From positions 4,092,001-4,156,000 of the forward strand of contig JAUCEF010000001.1 of NCBI GenBank assembly GCA_033558025.1: 64,000 nt of DNA. Direction: 5' to 3'. This document shows, piece by piece, positions 1-10,070 of the stretch. Positions within the stretch are counted from its first letter, which is position 1. Each line of letters starts with the position of its first letter. Under the pieces are notes generated by a model. It worked only from the letters and a program-made list of their open reading frames with translations, ran no database searches and had not been told where the DNA came from. Source of the DNA: Phytophthora sp. 'mugwort' (Eukaryota; Oomycota; Peronosporomycetes; Peronosporales; Peronosporaceae). Made by a program: the position numbers and the translations under genes.

Positions 1-991
1 AATCTTTCCCACATAGCGTAATGGTCCCGAAAGAATCGTGACATCACTCGCGCCTTTCGTAATGTGCTCTGCAATTCCTTCAGCTGCAAAATATCCTTCA
101 TTAGGAGGTTCATTCCATGAGCAGCACAGCCATTGCACAGAATACCGGACCTCTCAGCTTCGAGGATATCCCAAGCTGCCTTCATGTTCGCAACGTTATC
201 AGTCACCACACACGTCACAGCACCTCTACCCACGACACTTTCAAAGTCGTCGATTGCATCACCAATAACTTGCGCGATGTACTCTGCGGTATGTGCCACC
301 TCTACTGTAGCGATGGATCCCCAGAACACCGGCTTAATGTTGGGCCTCACTAAAACAATTTTAATAATGCTGTCGCCGTTTGGGTTTGACCACCCGTCGC
401 AGATGACGCCGAAATGAATCTGCCAACCATGAACTTGATAAGACAAGATATCTGTCACGATCGTACGTGACGTCGAGAAGCGTAGTTGCTAGTTGTTGCT
501 GTGAGGGAAGTTCATACGAAAACATATCGCGCAAGCGCGAATTCTCAAGACAGCGAAATGAAATTCCAGTGGTATAAAACCCAAGGGCGACCTTGGCGAA
601 GTTAGCTTCTTGAGTTGAGATCTCGTTTAATGGTGTTTCAGGAAACCATGGCCTCGTCGATGAAACCGGCGTGCTAAACAGCCTTCGGGTAATCGATGAA
701 AGCGTGCGTGATGCGGTTCGTGCCGATGCACGCGCCACAGCTAGGTTTGCTTGGCGACTGGCTATTTTTTCAGCTTCCTTTTCCTGAAAAGCTCGCGCCA
801 CTCTACCTTGACTTCCTCCGGCAACGAGGACATTTCACGGCGCGCTTGAGCATATTGCGAGACGGCTGACAGTTCAACAAAAGGAGGCCACAATGCAGGC
901 ACTTCGCGTCAGGATGAGGCTTGACTTGTCCAGCTTGAACGATGATGTGGAAGAGTTCCCATATTTTGACCCTGGGCCGTCCGCCTGCCAT
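1..991 (-). mobile_element. hAT/DUF659-type transposase, N-terminal part, cut by window edge
   Basis: Reading leftward from the ATG at 991, the product begins MAGGRPRVKIWELFHII and carries a BED-like zinc-binding stretch (CLHC, then C-x2-C), followed by FYTTGISFRCLENSRLRDMF (about 600-540) and, after another frame change, VVTDNVANMKAAWDILEAE and CNGCAAHGMNLLMKDI (about 250-90). This order (BED finger, aEs/F-type helix, T-D-N-x-N-M-K, CxAHxxNL) is that of DUF659 hAT transposases of oomycetes and plants. At least two frame changes (near 802 and 410) break it, so it is probably inactive. It continues beyond base 1. Family assignment is from motif recognition; the ends of the element were not found. 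Confidence 0.75.
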
Positions 992-1141
992 GTTTGTTTC
1001 AGGTGCTTGGTGATGATAGCGAAAACGCGGAATGAGCACATTAAGGCAGGATCGAGCGAGCCTCGTAGGGGATGAGTGCTGCAAAGACCACGGGCATCTT
1101 TGCCAGAAGTTCTGGGCTGGAGCGCCTGGACAGTAGACCAA

Positions 1142-1780
1142 GAGAAAAAACAGTGCAGACCGCTAGTCTCACTGGAGCCAATTTTGCACTGCTTCCGTGC
1201 TAAACATTGTTAAGTGCATCACTTAACCTCGTTTGGTGCAAAAACGTTAAATACTGCACTTAACTTTCGCCAACACTATGGGCATCCATACTATAATTAC
1301 TATTAATTTAATGTGTCTGGATCAAAGACGGTTTATGCACCTAACCCACGATGAAGTGTCCACCTCGGGTAAATGTGTCCTCGCAAAACACGATTATGTA
1401 TTTATTGTGTCTATTGGGCGCCAAGACGGCACACTGCCACGATGAAGACGGTGCATCATTCATCGATATTTAGAGATACAAACCATCTGACAATGCATCA
1501 ATGCATCAATAGACCTTTGTGGAGTATGTTGGCACCTCTCGAGTGTTTTTGTACCCACCTAGAAAACACATATGGAAATGTACAAATCCCAGACGCCTAT
1601 GGACGATTTCGAGATGCCGACTTCATTGTCTTCTCGACTTTTCGAGATCGTTCTTACACATTAGCATTCTTCTAGAATAATGCGAGCCGAGGAGAAGCCA
1701 CACACCTATTGTGGCAATCCAGGTGCTCACTTCCGAAAACGCCAAACTCTCTCCAAGTAACCCACCACGCCTCTGAACAC
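1142..1780. other. AT-rich spacer between two transposons
   Basis: No convincing gene. It contains repeated TTAAGTG/CACTTAA words, including TTAAGTGCATCACTTAA (1209-1225), which could be terminal or subterminal sequence of one of the flanking transposons. I could not match it as a terminal inverted repeat to the other side. Confidence 0.4.
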
Positions 1781-1792
1781 ATCTCAATCAAG

Positions 1793-3053
1793 ATGCCCCA
1801 CGCCTCCCGTCGTCAACATCTGCAGTCCGTGCTGTTGGAGCTCCAAGAGCGTGACAACAGCCGCCGCCAAGAGCTCGCCGACTGCCCACGCGTCCTCCAA
1901 GAACACGAGAGCTTAGCATCGCAACACCCGATCTTTGACGGATTCGTGACGGACGGGGCCGCTGATGCCATCGTGCGCCACACGAACTTCACGCCGCGTG
2001 AAATCAACACGCTTTGGTCATCCGTGCGCAGCCACGTTACCCGGTACTGGAACGTCGGGCGAGGACGTCGCTCCAAGTTCACGGGCAAGGACGTCATATT
2101 CATGTTGCTCGTAGTGCTGAAGAACGACGGGACGTGGGAATCTTGTCCAACATCTTTCACGTCAAAACCCCCACCTTTATCAAGACCATCACCACCTTCA
2201 TCCAAATTATTGCCCCGCGCCTCTACGATGACTGGGTTAGCGAGAAGGCCCAGCAGGAGAACATGCGGACGTTGCTCACGTCAGGCAAGACGTTCGAGCA
2301 TCATCCGTACGCGTTGTATGCGACGGATGTCACGCTTCAGCAGGCCAACAGGCCCGCCGGTAACATGGCGGAAGCGTTCCCCTATTACAGCTCCAAACAT
2401 AAACAGTATGGCTACAAGGTCGAAGTGTCGGTAAGCCTTCGTGGCTTTGCTATCGATTGCACGGAGCACTCTCGCGGCAACACAACCGACATCACGATGT
2501 TCAGGCGCAACAAGGCCTTTCACCACGCCACACGCCAAAAGTCGGACGACGACCGCACGCTGCGGGACACTGGTCTCCTTGCCAGGGAATATCCCGATGA
2601 GTGGGCGGTCCTGGCGGACAAAGGGTACCAGGGTATCGAGCAATACGTACGCTATATACACCCAACCAAGGGCACCCACCTACCCGCTGCCATCGTTCAT
2701 CAAAATGCCGACATTTCTAGCGATAGAATCATTGTTGAGAACTGGTTTGGGATACTGTACGGGCTTTTGGCGCATTTGTGCCGGCAAGTACCGGTGGGGG
2801 GGGGGATCTCTACGACGACATCTTCCAGGCGTGGGCGGCGCTGACGAATTTCTACCCGCTTCGCACGACCAACGGCGAGGAGTACCGCCAGCGCCAGAAT
2901 AGGATAGTGACTATCGGTCGAGAAAAGCAGAAGAAGCGACGCTTCTTTCAGGAGCGATACCGCGAGCGCCGGCGTCTTCGCCAGCGAATGTCGCTAGACA
3001 ACCGAGCCGATAGTGAGGGATCCGATGACGACGACGATTTAACGCAGATGTAG
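1793..3053 (+). mobile_element. Harbinger/IS4-like DDE transposase gene (DDE_Tnp_4 type), two frameshifts
   Basis: The coding unit begins at ATG 1793 (MPHASRRQHLQSVLLELQ), in one frame to about 2140, then shifts to another frame to about 2795, then to a third frame to the stop at 3051-3053. The middle part has the catalytic signature of the DDE_4 family: YATDVTLQQANRP (first Asp), YYSSKHKQYGYKVEV, VLADKGYQG (second Asp) and IIVENWFGILY (Glu). The C-terminus is basic (EKQKKRRFFQERYRERRR) and ends in an acidic tail. The first frame change lies near 2145 and the second at a run of ten G (2796-2805); each fits loss of one base or gain of two. The catalytic triad itself is preserved, so this is a recently broken copy, or one broken only by assembly error at the G-run. 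Terminal repeats were not identified. Confidence 0.8.
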
Positions 3054-3275
3054 CGTAGTTCGTGAGTGTTGTAGATCAGGGCAAGGAGACACACCCTTAT
3101 ACTAAGTGGTAGTGAAAATCCTCATTTGGCGTGTCCAACCTGTATCAATGCGCGTTTTCGTGTGCTTCGGTTTATTATTGACAACATCATAACTTCCGGG
3201 TTGCACACAAACTGGTTATGAGATCAAATTCAGCAGTATATTCAGCTTACGAACATAAATAAAGCCGGATGCCGA

Positions 3276-3482
3276 CTAGTTGGCGCCATCACTGCCACGA
3301 GTGCGCTTGTGCTGGGATGAACTGTCGCTTACGGCTTCATTGCTGGACATGCCGGAGGAATCGCCGTCGCCACTATCTCCACTGGTAGGTTGCTTAGTCT
3401 TTTGGTCGCGAAGCTTGCGTTTGCTGCGCGACTGAGGTATTAAAGTGCGGTTTTTCCAATCCGCACCTTGAACAATATTCAA
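3276..3482 (-). other. Ser/Asp-rich reading frame downstream of piggyBac-1, possible tail exon
   Basis: A 68-codon frame starting MNIVQGADWKNRTLIPQSR with a basic middle (RSKRKLRDQKTKQ) and a Ser/Asp/Gly-rich end. It lies on the same strand just after the piggyBac-1 C-terminal zinc-ribbon region. It may be the element's C-terminal tail or 3' flank; I do not recognise it as an independent gene. Confidence 0.25.
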
Positions 3483-5927
3483 TTACGACTTAAGTGAAGG
3501 TGTCGTATTTCGCACGTAAAGCATTACAGCGGCATGAGGTAGTCACCTCGAAGTTAGCCAGAGTTTGAATGCAGGAAATCGCAGCGTTGACTAGGTGAGA
3601 CACCATAATCAAATACTCATGTATAGAATGTAAGACAACAAAATGTTGCTAAAAATCAAAGTTGGCACACTGAAATCGTTCTTAAGCGAAGTTTTGAGAA
3701 AAGGGCATGCTTGTGCCAGATCTCGAAGCAAGAAGCTGACACACCGTTGCTTGAATGCTTCACCTTGTTGCAGAGAAACACACGAGCAACCAATGCATGG
3801 CTCGACGCCGTTTTGGCTTGCACTCGCCGCAGAAGAAGGTCGTTTCGTCTCCACGCACCTCCCCGTCAGCCTTTAACCTCGAACCCACCTTGCATGAGCG
3901 CTGGAGGCGCTTTCTGGTTTGGTTCGCATTGCCCTTCCGCCACTCATCCGTCTGTATCGGCACGTGATTAGCGTTGATTTGGCGCGTCCTTTCGGGTGTC
4001 TGTTGTAGCTCAAGGTAACGCAGTAGTTGCTGCCAGTTCTCAGGTTGCAGCTGGCACAACTCCAACTGCAGTTGCTTGAGGAAATAGCACGTGCGATATC
4101 TTGGTTTTGCCAGCTTTCGCGCGACGGCAGTTGTACACAATGAATGCGTTGATGACAGCGAGGTCAATAAGACCGAGGAAGAGAGACTGGTGATACTTCT
4201 TGTAGCGTAGCGCCTAGCCAATTGCAGTGAGTATCTACAGAACACAATGGTATCAGACATGATAAGCACACACCAATAAAGTATATACAAACGATAGCAC
4301 AACTTGCCTTTGGGAATGCAACTGATAATGCACGTCGACGCCGCTCATGAAGGTTTAATAGTCCTTCACCACCCTCGGAGCCATCAGCTAAGCTTCATTG
4401 CATGTGACCGGGTCACGCCGCACAATTCTGTCCTCATGTGCACTCCCACCCGTTGCTAATATGTGGAGAGCTTGTTTGTCATACCACCGAATTGCCTTCA
4501 TTGCAGGAACATGAACTGACGTCGCCACCTCGTACGTGCCTCGCTCAATATGAACAGGGCGCTTATTGGAAGATTTTCGGCCATTCTCAGCTCTTTGGGA
4601 GGATATCCTCACACAGTCCGCGTTTGTTCATCATGATCGTTCCGACGGTGTAAAAGTTCATCGTAAGCAGTTGCATCGCCAGCACTACTGAAGTATAGAA
4701 CCCATCTATAACGACCAGGTGGAACGCACGTGGTCCAGTGGGTCCATAAACTTGCTGAAGGTTCCTCACAACTGCTGCTGGGCCGCCTTCGCGTCGGGTG
4801 GAGTGCTGTCGTCGTCCATTTGCCCTTTATCGCAATAGACTTCAAAGCTGTAGCAGACACGATAACATATCTTTAGGTCCAAAAAAAAAATTCCGTGGCC
4901 GAAGACACGGCTAAAGCTTCTTACCGGATGTAGTACGCGGTCTGCGGACAACACAGCATGAAGCGTTTGGTACCCCATTTGTGGGGTGTATCCTTCATAT
5001 AAAACCGCATGCGATTGAACGACGACCTTGACGGATGCATCGCTTCGTCGAAGGCCATGACTGGGGGGGAAATGAAAGTTCTTTTCAAAGCTTGCCTGAA
5101 GGGATGCAATCACGGGCCGAAGTTCCCACGCGCGGTCTGTGGATGCTTGAGGGTCCGCATTGCTGCTGAAATGCATGTTGCGTGATAGATGCTTAAAACG
5201 GTCTCGAGCCAGAAACTTGAAGCAACCGCGAGGAATTGCCCCTTCATCTGTCGTCTTCCAGTGATGTGCGAATTTTCCTTGCTCGGCGCAATTGTTCTAG
5301 CGATGAGAAGACCTATAAACACACAGAATGCTCTGCCAGAGATAGCAGGCGTTGCTTGTAGGAGGGCCTTGTTCTGATCAGGCGTCTGCACTTGAAAATC
5401 AGGACGTTTGCGTTGACGGGCTTGCTGCTTAGCGTGTTGAGCAGCAACACGCTTGTCCAAATTTTCCACAAAGTAGTCATCACTTGTTCCCGCAAAATTC
5501 TCCCACAAGTGGGGGCAAAGAGGGGAAGCTCCCAGCGCCGTTGAAGCAGCAGCTAGCGCTTCGCCAGTTGGCCCCTGATCTCCGTTGTAGATATTAGGAT
5601 AGTCCACACTCATCCACGTATTAGGCCGGGCGCCGTACGGTTCCTCCATGTGATTCTCTGGGCCACGCCATCCGTTGAACTTGATGTCGCTCAGTACGTC
5701 TTGATGCACACTACCGCGTGGAATTGCGGCAACACCACCAACTGCTTCTAGCAGCGACGGTTCAAAGTGCAAATCAAGAGAGGTTTCAGCGCCCTCAAGA
5801 ACAGGATCAGATTCACCACTTCCTATTTCCTCGTCGTCATCGTACGCTGCATCCTCGCTTTCACCGTCGGAGGTAAATCCTGCAAAGTCCGCAGGGTCAT
5901 CTCCAGATTCAACCAAATTTTGATCGG

Positions 5928-5989
5928 CTACATACAGACACAATAAAGTTTAGTAACGGGTATTCATAACGTGCCTTTACACTATAAAC
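5928..5989 (-). other. Putative intron 1 of piggyBac-1 (62 bp)
   Basis: GT...AG on the minus strand with a branch-like TTACTAAAC and a 3' end containing ATTGTGTCTG. It separates the acidic exon from an upstream N-terminal exon. Its 3' part resembles the next two introns. Confidence 0.5.
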
Positions 5990-6232
5990 CTACGGATCAT
6001 TGCGATGGCGGTCGTCGCGCCGTCGTCTTTCGTTTCTTCTGCTTCAAATCTGGTCGGGCCACAGGCATCCATTCAGAATCATCGGCGCCGACGAAGTCAT
6101 CTACGTCTGCAGCATCAAAGTCAGGAACTTATTCCCGTTGGGAAGATGCTGATGCATCACTCAAGTATCTGCCAGATGCGATAAGTTGGTATCGCCTCTC
6201 CGTCTCGACCGGACGTTGCGAAACATCCATTA

Positions 6233-6292
6233 CTGTAACAGACACAATATAGTTAGACAGATAACGCGTACATACACAGTAACCTCAAATAC
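6233..6292 (-). other. Putative intron 2 of piggyBac-1 (60 bp)
   Basis: Starts GTATTTGAGG, has branch-like TCTAACTAT and ends TGTCTGTTACAG. Its 3' half is very similar to that of the intron at 6413-6473, and both are preceded by an exon ending ACAAG. Confidence 0.55.
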
Positions 6293-6412
6293 CTTGTAAG
6301 ATCGAAGCGCTAGCACACGTCGCGCCTGTACTCGATCCGTCAGCATTCTGTACTTCTGCATTCGCTGCGCCAGCACGCAGCGCACCCATGTTCGGCGACG
6401 GAGTACCACCGC

Positions 6413-6473
6413 CTGGAACAGACACGATAGAGTTAAACAGATAACAGGTACAAATAAAATAAGCTGCATATAC
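6413..6473 (-). other. Putative intron 3 of piggyBac-1 (61 bp)
   Basis: Starts GTATATGCAG, has branch-like TTTAACTCT and ends TGTCTGTTCCAG. The exon between this and the previous intron (6293-6412) is low-complexity (Gly/Ala/Ser-rich in one frame). Confidence 0.55.
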
Positions 6474-6539
6474 CTTGTAAGCTCCACGTTTCCGAAAGCA
6501 TTGGTCTGTCTTGCGCAGTCAATGCGCTACCTGCAGATT

Positions 6540-7210
6540 ATTTTGCTTTCGATTTCACAGCCGCTTGTTTCTTCAGCTCCTCTGATAAAGCACCATGCGT
6601 TAGATGACTGTTTAAACCCCATACAGGCAATGCGTACTTACCCAAGTCGGACGCGGTCCAAACAGAGCATCAACTCCATTTCTCCGACGATAACATCTAC
6701 ACCGCGCGTGTCTTTCTTAGTCTTCCCCTGCTTAAGGTACGTGTAATCATTGGATACATCCGTAGGGGGCTTCGATTTCCAGCCTTCTCGACACAGTTCA
6801 CGCCAACGAGATTGAAATCTGGGATCTGTGCGCCAGCCGAAGGAATTCTAGAATGAGCGAGAAGTGGGTGGCGAGAAAAGGCACCTTCAATCGTCAATAT
6901 TGATTCCTTGCACCCATCGTATACCTGTATCCTCTAATTATTTCAAAATTCGAAGTTCAAGATACTTTCTCAACTATGCACAGCTATACCGGAATGATGG
7001 GAGGTACGCCTAGCCCTTGTTGACTTAAAGTTTGTAAGGCACTATACAGAAAAGACGTATAACTCGCATAACGTGTCTGATACAGGATAAGCTTTTTATG
7101 ACATCGTGTCTCAGACAGGCCCTCGTGTGTGGGGGGATAACGTAAAACCAACACAAGAGGTGAGTGCACCGAATCAGAGGTCCGCATTACTATTTTCAGA
7201 AAGTCTCCGA
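6540..7210. other. No gene recognised
   Basis: Short open frames only, with no recognisable domain. This is the upstream flank of piggyBac-1 and may include its unidentified terminus. Confidence 0.4.
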
Positions 7211-7226
7211 CTTTGTCTACACTTAC

Positions 7227-7286
7227 GTTAAGGTCAGTGTAGACAAGTTAAGGTCAGTGTAGACAAGTTAAGGTCAGTGTAGACAA
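7227..7286. repeat. Exact 20-bp tandem repeat, three units
   Basis: GTTAAGGTCAGTGTAGACAA occurs three times head to tail (7227-7246, 7247-7266, 7267-7286). Two further copies sit nearby: a variant ending at about 7358 and a good copy at about 7426-7445. The last is inside the loop of the adjacent fold-back. Confidence 0.9.
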
Positions 7287-7387
7287 AGAAACATGATATG
7301 AGCTTATGGAAACACTGACCTTAAGTTAAGGTCCTTAACTTAACGTCAGTGTAGACAAGAAATATGATATGAGCTTGTGGAAACACT

Positions 7388-7483
7388 GTGGGAATGGGGC
7401 CAGGGCAAGCTCATATCACCTTAAGTTAAGGTCAGTGTAGACAAAGAAACATGATATGAGCTTGCCTGGCCCCATTTCCACAC
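7388..7483. repeat. Long fold-back (inverted repeat) in a compound repeat
   Basis: The left arm (7388-7418, GTGGGAATGGGGCCAGGGCA...) is the near-perfect reverse complement of the right arm (7452-7483, ending CCATTTCCACAC), with about 33 bp between. The loop holds a copy of the 20-bp tandem unit. The arms also share ATGATATGAGCTT with sequences at 7294-7310 and 7370-7380. The block looks like a MITE-like or rearranged element rather than a gene. Confidence 0.8.
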
Positions 7484-7489
7484 GTCAGT

Positions 7490-8335
7490 TGTGGCAGTTG
7501 ATCTGTTAGTCTCACTGTCAACGCACTGTGACAAAACAAGATCACTAGTTTCCAAGACTGACGGCTCGCACAGGGGACACACTCCAATACTGACAGACAA
7601 ATGTCAGAGCCATTTAGGATTCAAATTCCCCTAGTTGCTCTTCACGCAAATTCAACGTGGCAACGATCGAGTTATGTCGCTGTTCCGATTACGGCGCCAT
7701 TTCCTAGTAAGTACCAGTACAAACGAGAGAAAATCCTAGACGAGTTCTGGAACGAACCGTTCTTCGGCTGCTATTTATTGCTGCATGCCCATACTCTGCC
7801 CGCTTGTTACGCCCGCAATAGCTTATAATTTGTAGACTTCTCTCACTACATGGACGAGTTCATAAGTTGTAGATCACTCGATTGCCATGCAAGGTTTCTG
7901 TTCGCGCACTAGACGCCTACCGTCGTGTATCGAAGACAAGAGTATCTGAATTTGCTAGAAGGTTGCCCCACCCCACCCAGGTGCACAACCGCCCTGATTT
8001 ATGGTGGGTCGCCAACGGAAAAGCTGAACCGGTAAGTCATATATACAACCAGCACGATAAGAACACTGTCATTACTTAAACAAAAAACAAAACCAATTTA
8101 GAACGGCTGGCGTCATCTCGGACTTAGTCACTGCGTAACAATGTTCTTACACTTACATTTAAAACAATGTTAAAGCTTTACTCTAATCCCCCGACGGTTA
8201 CGTTGTAGCCAAATAGGTTCAGGTTAACGTTACCACAGTTTTCTTACTTGTGCCTTTTAACATGTGATGTGCAGCTGTGGTTAGTACCACTGGTAAGTTG
8301 AGCATCGGCACCTTCCCAGTTGCGCTCGTCAGACT
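7490..8335. other. Upstream region of the PLAC8-like gene, no gene recognised
   Basis: Short frames without recognisable domains. The last few tens of bases hold the promoter of the gene at 8404. Confidence 0.4.
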
Positions 8336-8340
8336 GGCAA

Positions 8341-8355
8341 TTCACTCTTGAAATT
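8341..8355 (+). promoter_or_regulatory. Oomycete-type initiator of the PLAC8-like gene
   Basis: TTCACTCTTGAAATT fits the YCAYTYY initiator and the A/T-rich stretch that follows it in oomycete core promoters. It lies about 60 nt upstream of the ATG at 8404, which supports that start over any upstream non-ATG extension. Confidence 0.4.
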
Positions 8356-8403
8356 GCAGCAAAAGCCCGAACCCGAGCACTTTCCAGAGATCTCGAGTTC
8401 GTT

Positions 8404-9099
8404 ATGCAGACTCCAAGCAACGAGACGAGCTATACGATCCCCATGATGGCGCCCCAATTGAGCGTTGTGGTGCTCCCTGATGCGGACAACCAGAAGGGGC
8501 GAAAGATGCAGGACGAGGGTCAACTCGTCAGTGCTACACAAGTGACCGACATCTCCAAAGAAACTGGAACGGACTGGGACGTCCCGTTCTTCGACTGCTG
8601 CTCGAACATTATGCCCAACTGCTGCATGTCCACGATCTGCCCCTGCATCTCCATCGCGCAAATTCAGGCCCGACTAGGCAACTGCTACACTAAGGCGCTA
8701 CTCGGCCACGGCGCTACCATCTTCGGCCTCGTGCTCTGCATCACTCTCTTCATTTCGCATAGCGTCACAACGGACGTGGTACAGTCCCCAAATGGGTCGC
8801 ATCGTGGTGAGGTCCGTTCGTCCACAGGGCGCCAGGTTTTCTTCTTGTTTGGAGCAGCTTTCTTCGGTCTCTTCTACGCTTTCTCGGTGTGTCTCGTGCG
8901 GATGCGAGTACGAAAGCAGTACGAAATCAAGGGGAACTGCGGTATGGACTGCTTGACTGCTACATGCTGCACCCCGTGCACTGTTGCTCAGATGGCGTCG
9001 CAGACGCAGAGCTATACGCCTGGTGTCGTCAACTTCCAGAACCCTCGCGTCGACACACTCCCCGGATATCCAGTTACCCCAGCGATGCAATTCATTTAA
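8404..9099 (+). CDS. PLAC8-family cysteine-rich membrane protein
   Basis: A 231-residue protein in one exon. After an N-terminal part of about 57 residues comes a Trp followed by FFDCCSNIMPNCCMSTICPC (62-81), the Cys-rich signature of PLAC8/Cys-rich membrane proteins. Two hydrophobic segments follow (about 102-121 and 144-165). Then a basic cytosolic stretch leads to a second signature, KGNCGMDCLTATCCTPCTVA (177-196). The CCxxC-type motifs and the intervening membrane segments define the family; members act in metal tolerance, cell-size control or membrane-associated signalling in other eukaryotes. The specific role here is unknown. The start at 8404 is the first ATG, about 60 nt after an initiator-like site. 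A related but broken copy lies 0.6 kb downstream (9674-10060). Confidence 0.85.
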   Translation: MQTPSNETSYTIPMMAPQLSVVVLPDADNQKGRKMQDEGQLVSATQVTDISKETGTDWDVPFFDCCSNIMPNCCMSTICPCISIAQIQARLGNCYTKALLGHGATIFGLVLCITLFISHSVTTDVVQSPNGSHRGEVRSSTGRQVFFLFGAAFFGLFYAFSVCLVRMRVRKQYEIKGNCGMDCLTATCCTPCTVAQMASQTQSYTPGVVNFQNPRVDTLPGYPVTPAMQFI

Positions 9100-9670
9100 G
9101 TGAGCAAGAACTATTGAAATCCTCAACGTACCCATGCATGTCAGATCGCTAGCGTGTTGTTCCTGTTACCCTCTACAGTACATGCTGAATAATATCAAGA
9201 TTTACCTGTTGTCCCAAGGTATTACTAGTATTAGTTTTAAAAAGGTACGGTATTGTAATTTTGCTGTGGCAAAGCAGTGCTTTGAAAGCACGTTGAAGTT
9301 TCCACCTCGTCACACACTGAACGACTTGTTACCGCTCCCAAGACGTAGCTCCGTATTGATTTACCGTCCCCGACTTGAGCTTTGCTGTTGTAACTTTCCC
9401 CACTTGGCGACCACGACTTGGCTCAATTTACCCTTGGTCAGGCATAAGTATCTAGGCAGGTGTCTTTCGAGTACTATTACTCACGGCCCTCTGTCATTGC
9501 GGCTGGCGTTCGCGCTACTCCATTATCAAACCGAACACTTTGTCTCACAATCCGCAGGAAACGCTCTCGATTTGACTTTGATTGGCATCCCCACAATTGG
9601 AACAATAGCACAACAGAGCGTCTCCGTACGCATGTTTAAGTCTGCTGTCGCCTATGTCAAGACGCAACCT
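9100..9670. other. Spacer between PLAC8-like gene and its relic
   Basis: Open on the plus strand in the frame of the following relic, but no domain is recognised and no supported start lies further upstream. Confidence 0.35.
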
Positions 9671-9673
9671 TCA

Positions 9674-10070
9674 ATGACGGCGATGCCGACTAAGCAGGTC
9701 CCGAAGCTCCTCGTGATCACCATCTTACCCGATGCCAACCCGACTGGTAGGCGAGAACCTGCAGCGGCAGCAGCTCGTCTATAAGCACTAAACGTATCGA
9801 AATCGACGTGGAACGCGGGCTTCTGCGATTGTTGCTGCTCTGTGGCTCCGATGTATTGCTGCACCGTCACGTGCTGCCCCTGCACAACTATCGCGTCTGT
9901 CAAGGAAATCGTTGGTGGAGGCTTCGAGGGGACGTTACTGTATTTCGGTGGACTTGCGCTTGGGTTCCTGGTATCTGTCGGGCTCGCGGCTCTATCCACT
10001 GCTTTAGGATACATATTCAGTGCGCAATCCCAACCGGTTTATCTTTCGGATGGGGTGGTGGAACTTCCAA
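9674..10070 (+). pseudogene. PLAC8-like pseudogene (in-frame stop, C-terminus lost)
   Basis: The ATG at 9674 gives MTAMPTKQVPKLLVITILPD, which parallels the N-terminal PQLSVVVLPDADN of the intact gene upstream. A TAA at 9782-9784 interrupts it. The same frame then resumes with WNAGFCDCCCSVAPMYCC and TCCPCTTIA (about 9809-9895), the PLAC8 Cys signature, followed by a hydrophobic segment (about 9925-10015). The second Cys motif (KGxCGxDC) is missing, so the copy has lost its C-terminus. A pair of compensating indels around 9745-9800 is also possible, since another frame there reads LQRQQLV, similar to the intact copy. From 9785 the frame stays open into the elicitin-like gene at 10157. Confidence 0.65.

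Larger units (their letters stand above)
3700..6530 (-). mobile_element. piggyBac-type transposase (piggyBac-1), multi-exon, degenerate
   Basis: Reading right to left, an acidic N-terminal region (5110-5927: GDDPADFAGFTSDGESEDAA...) is followed by the piggyBac core: DRAWELRPVIASLQASFEKN, then FDEAMHPSRSSFN and MKDTPHKWGTKRF (about 5115-4940; first catalytic Asp in FDEAM), VVIDGFYTSVVLAMQLL (about 4710; second Asp), then KKYHQSLFLGLIDLAVINAF (about 4200), and a Cys-containing end (CGECKPKRRRA near 3810). These are hallmarks of the DDE_Tnp_1_7 family. Three small introns (5928-5989, 6233-6292, 6413-6473) lie in its 5' region, and a GC-AG-like one is possible near 4230-4310. Several frame changes in the core (near 4760, 4920, 5040) make it unlikely to be active. 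Terminal repeats were not located. Confidence 0.8.

Noticed and set aside
8320..8403. Upstream extension of the PLAC8-like gene
   Set aside because: It would start with TTG and overlaps the initiator-like site; the first ATG is at 8404.
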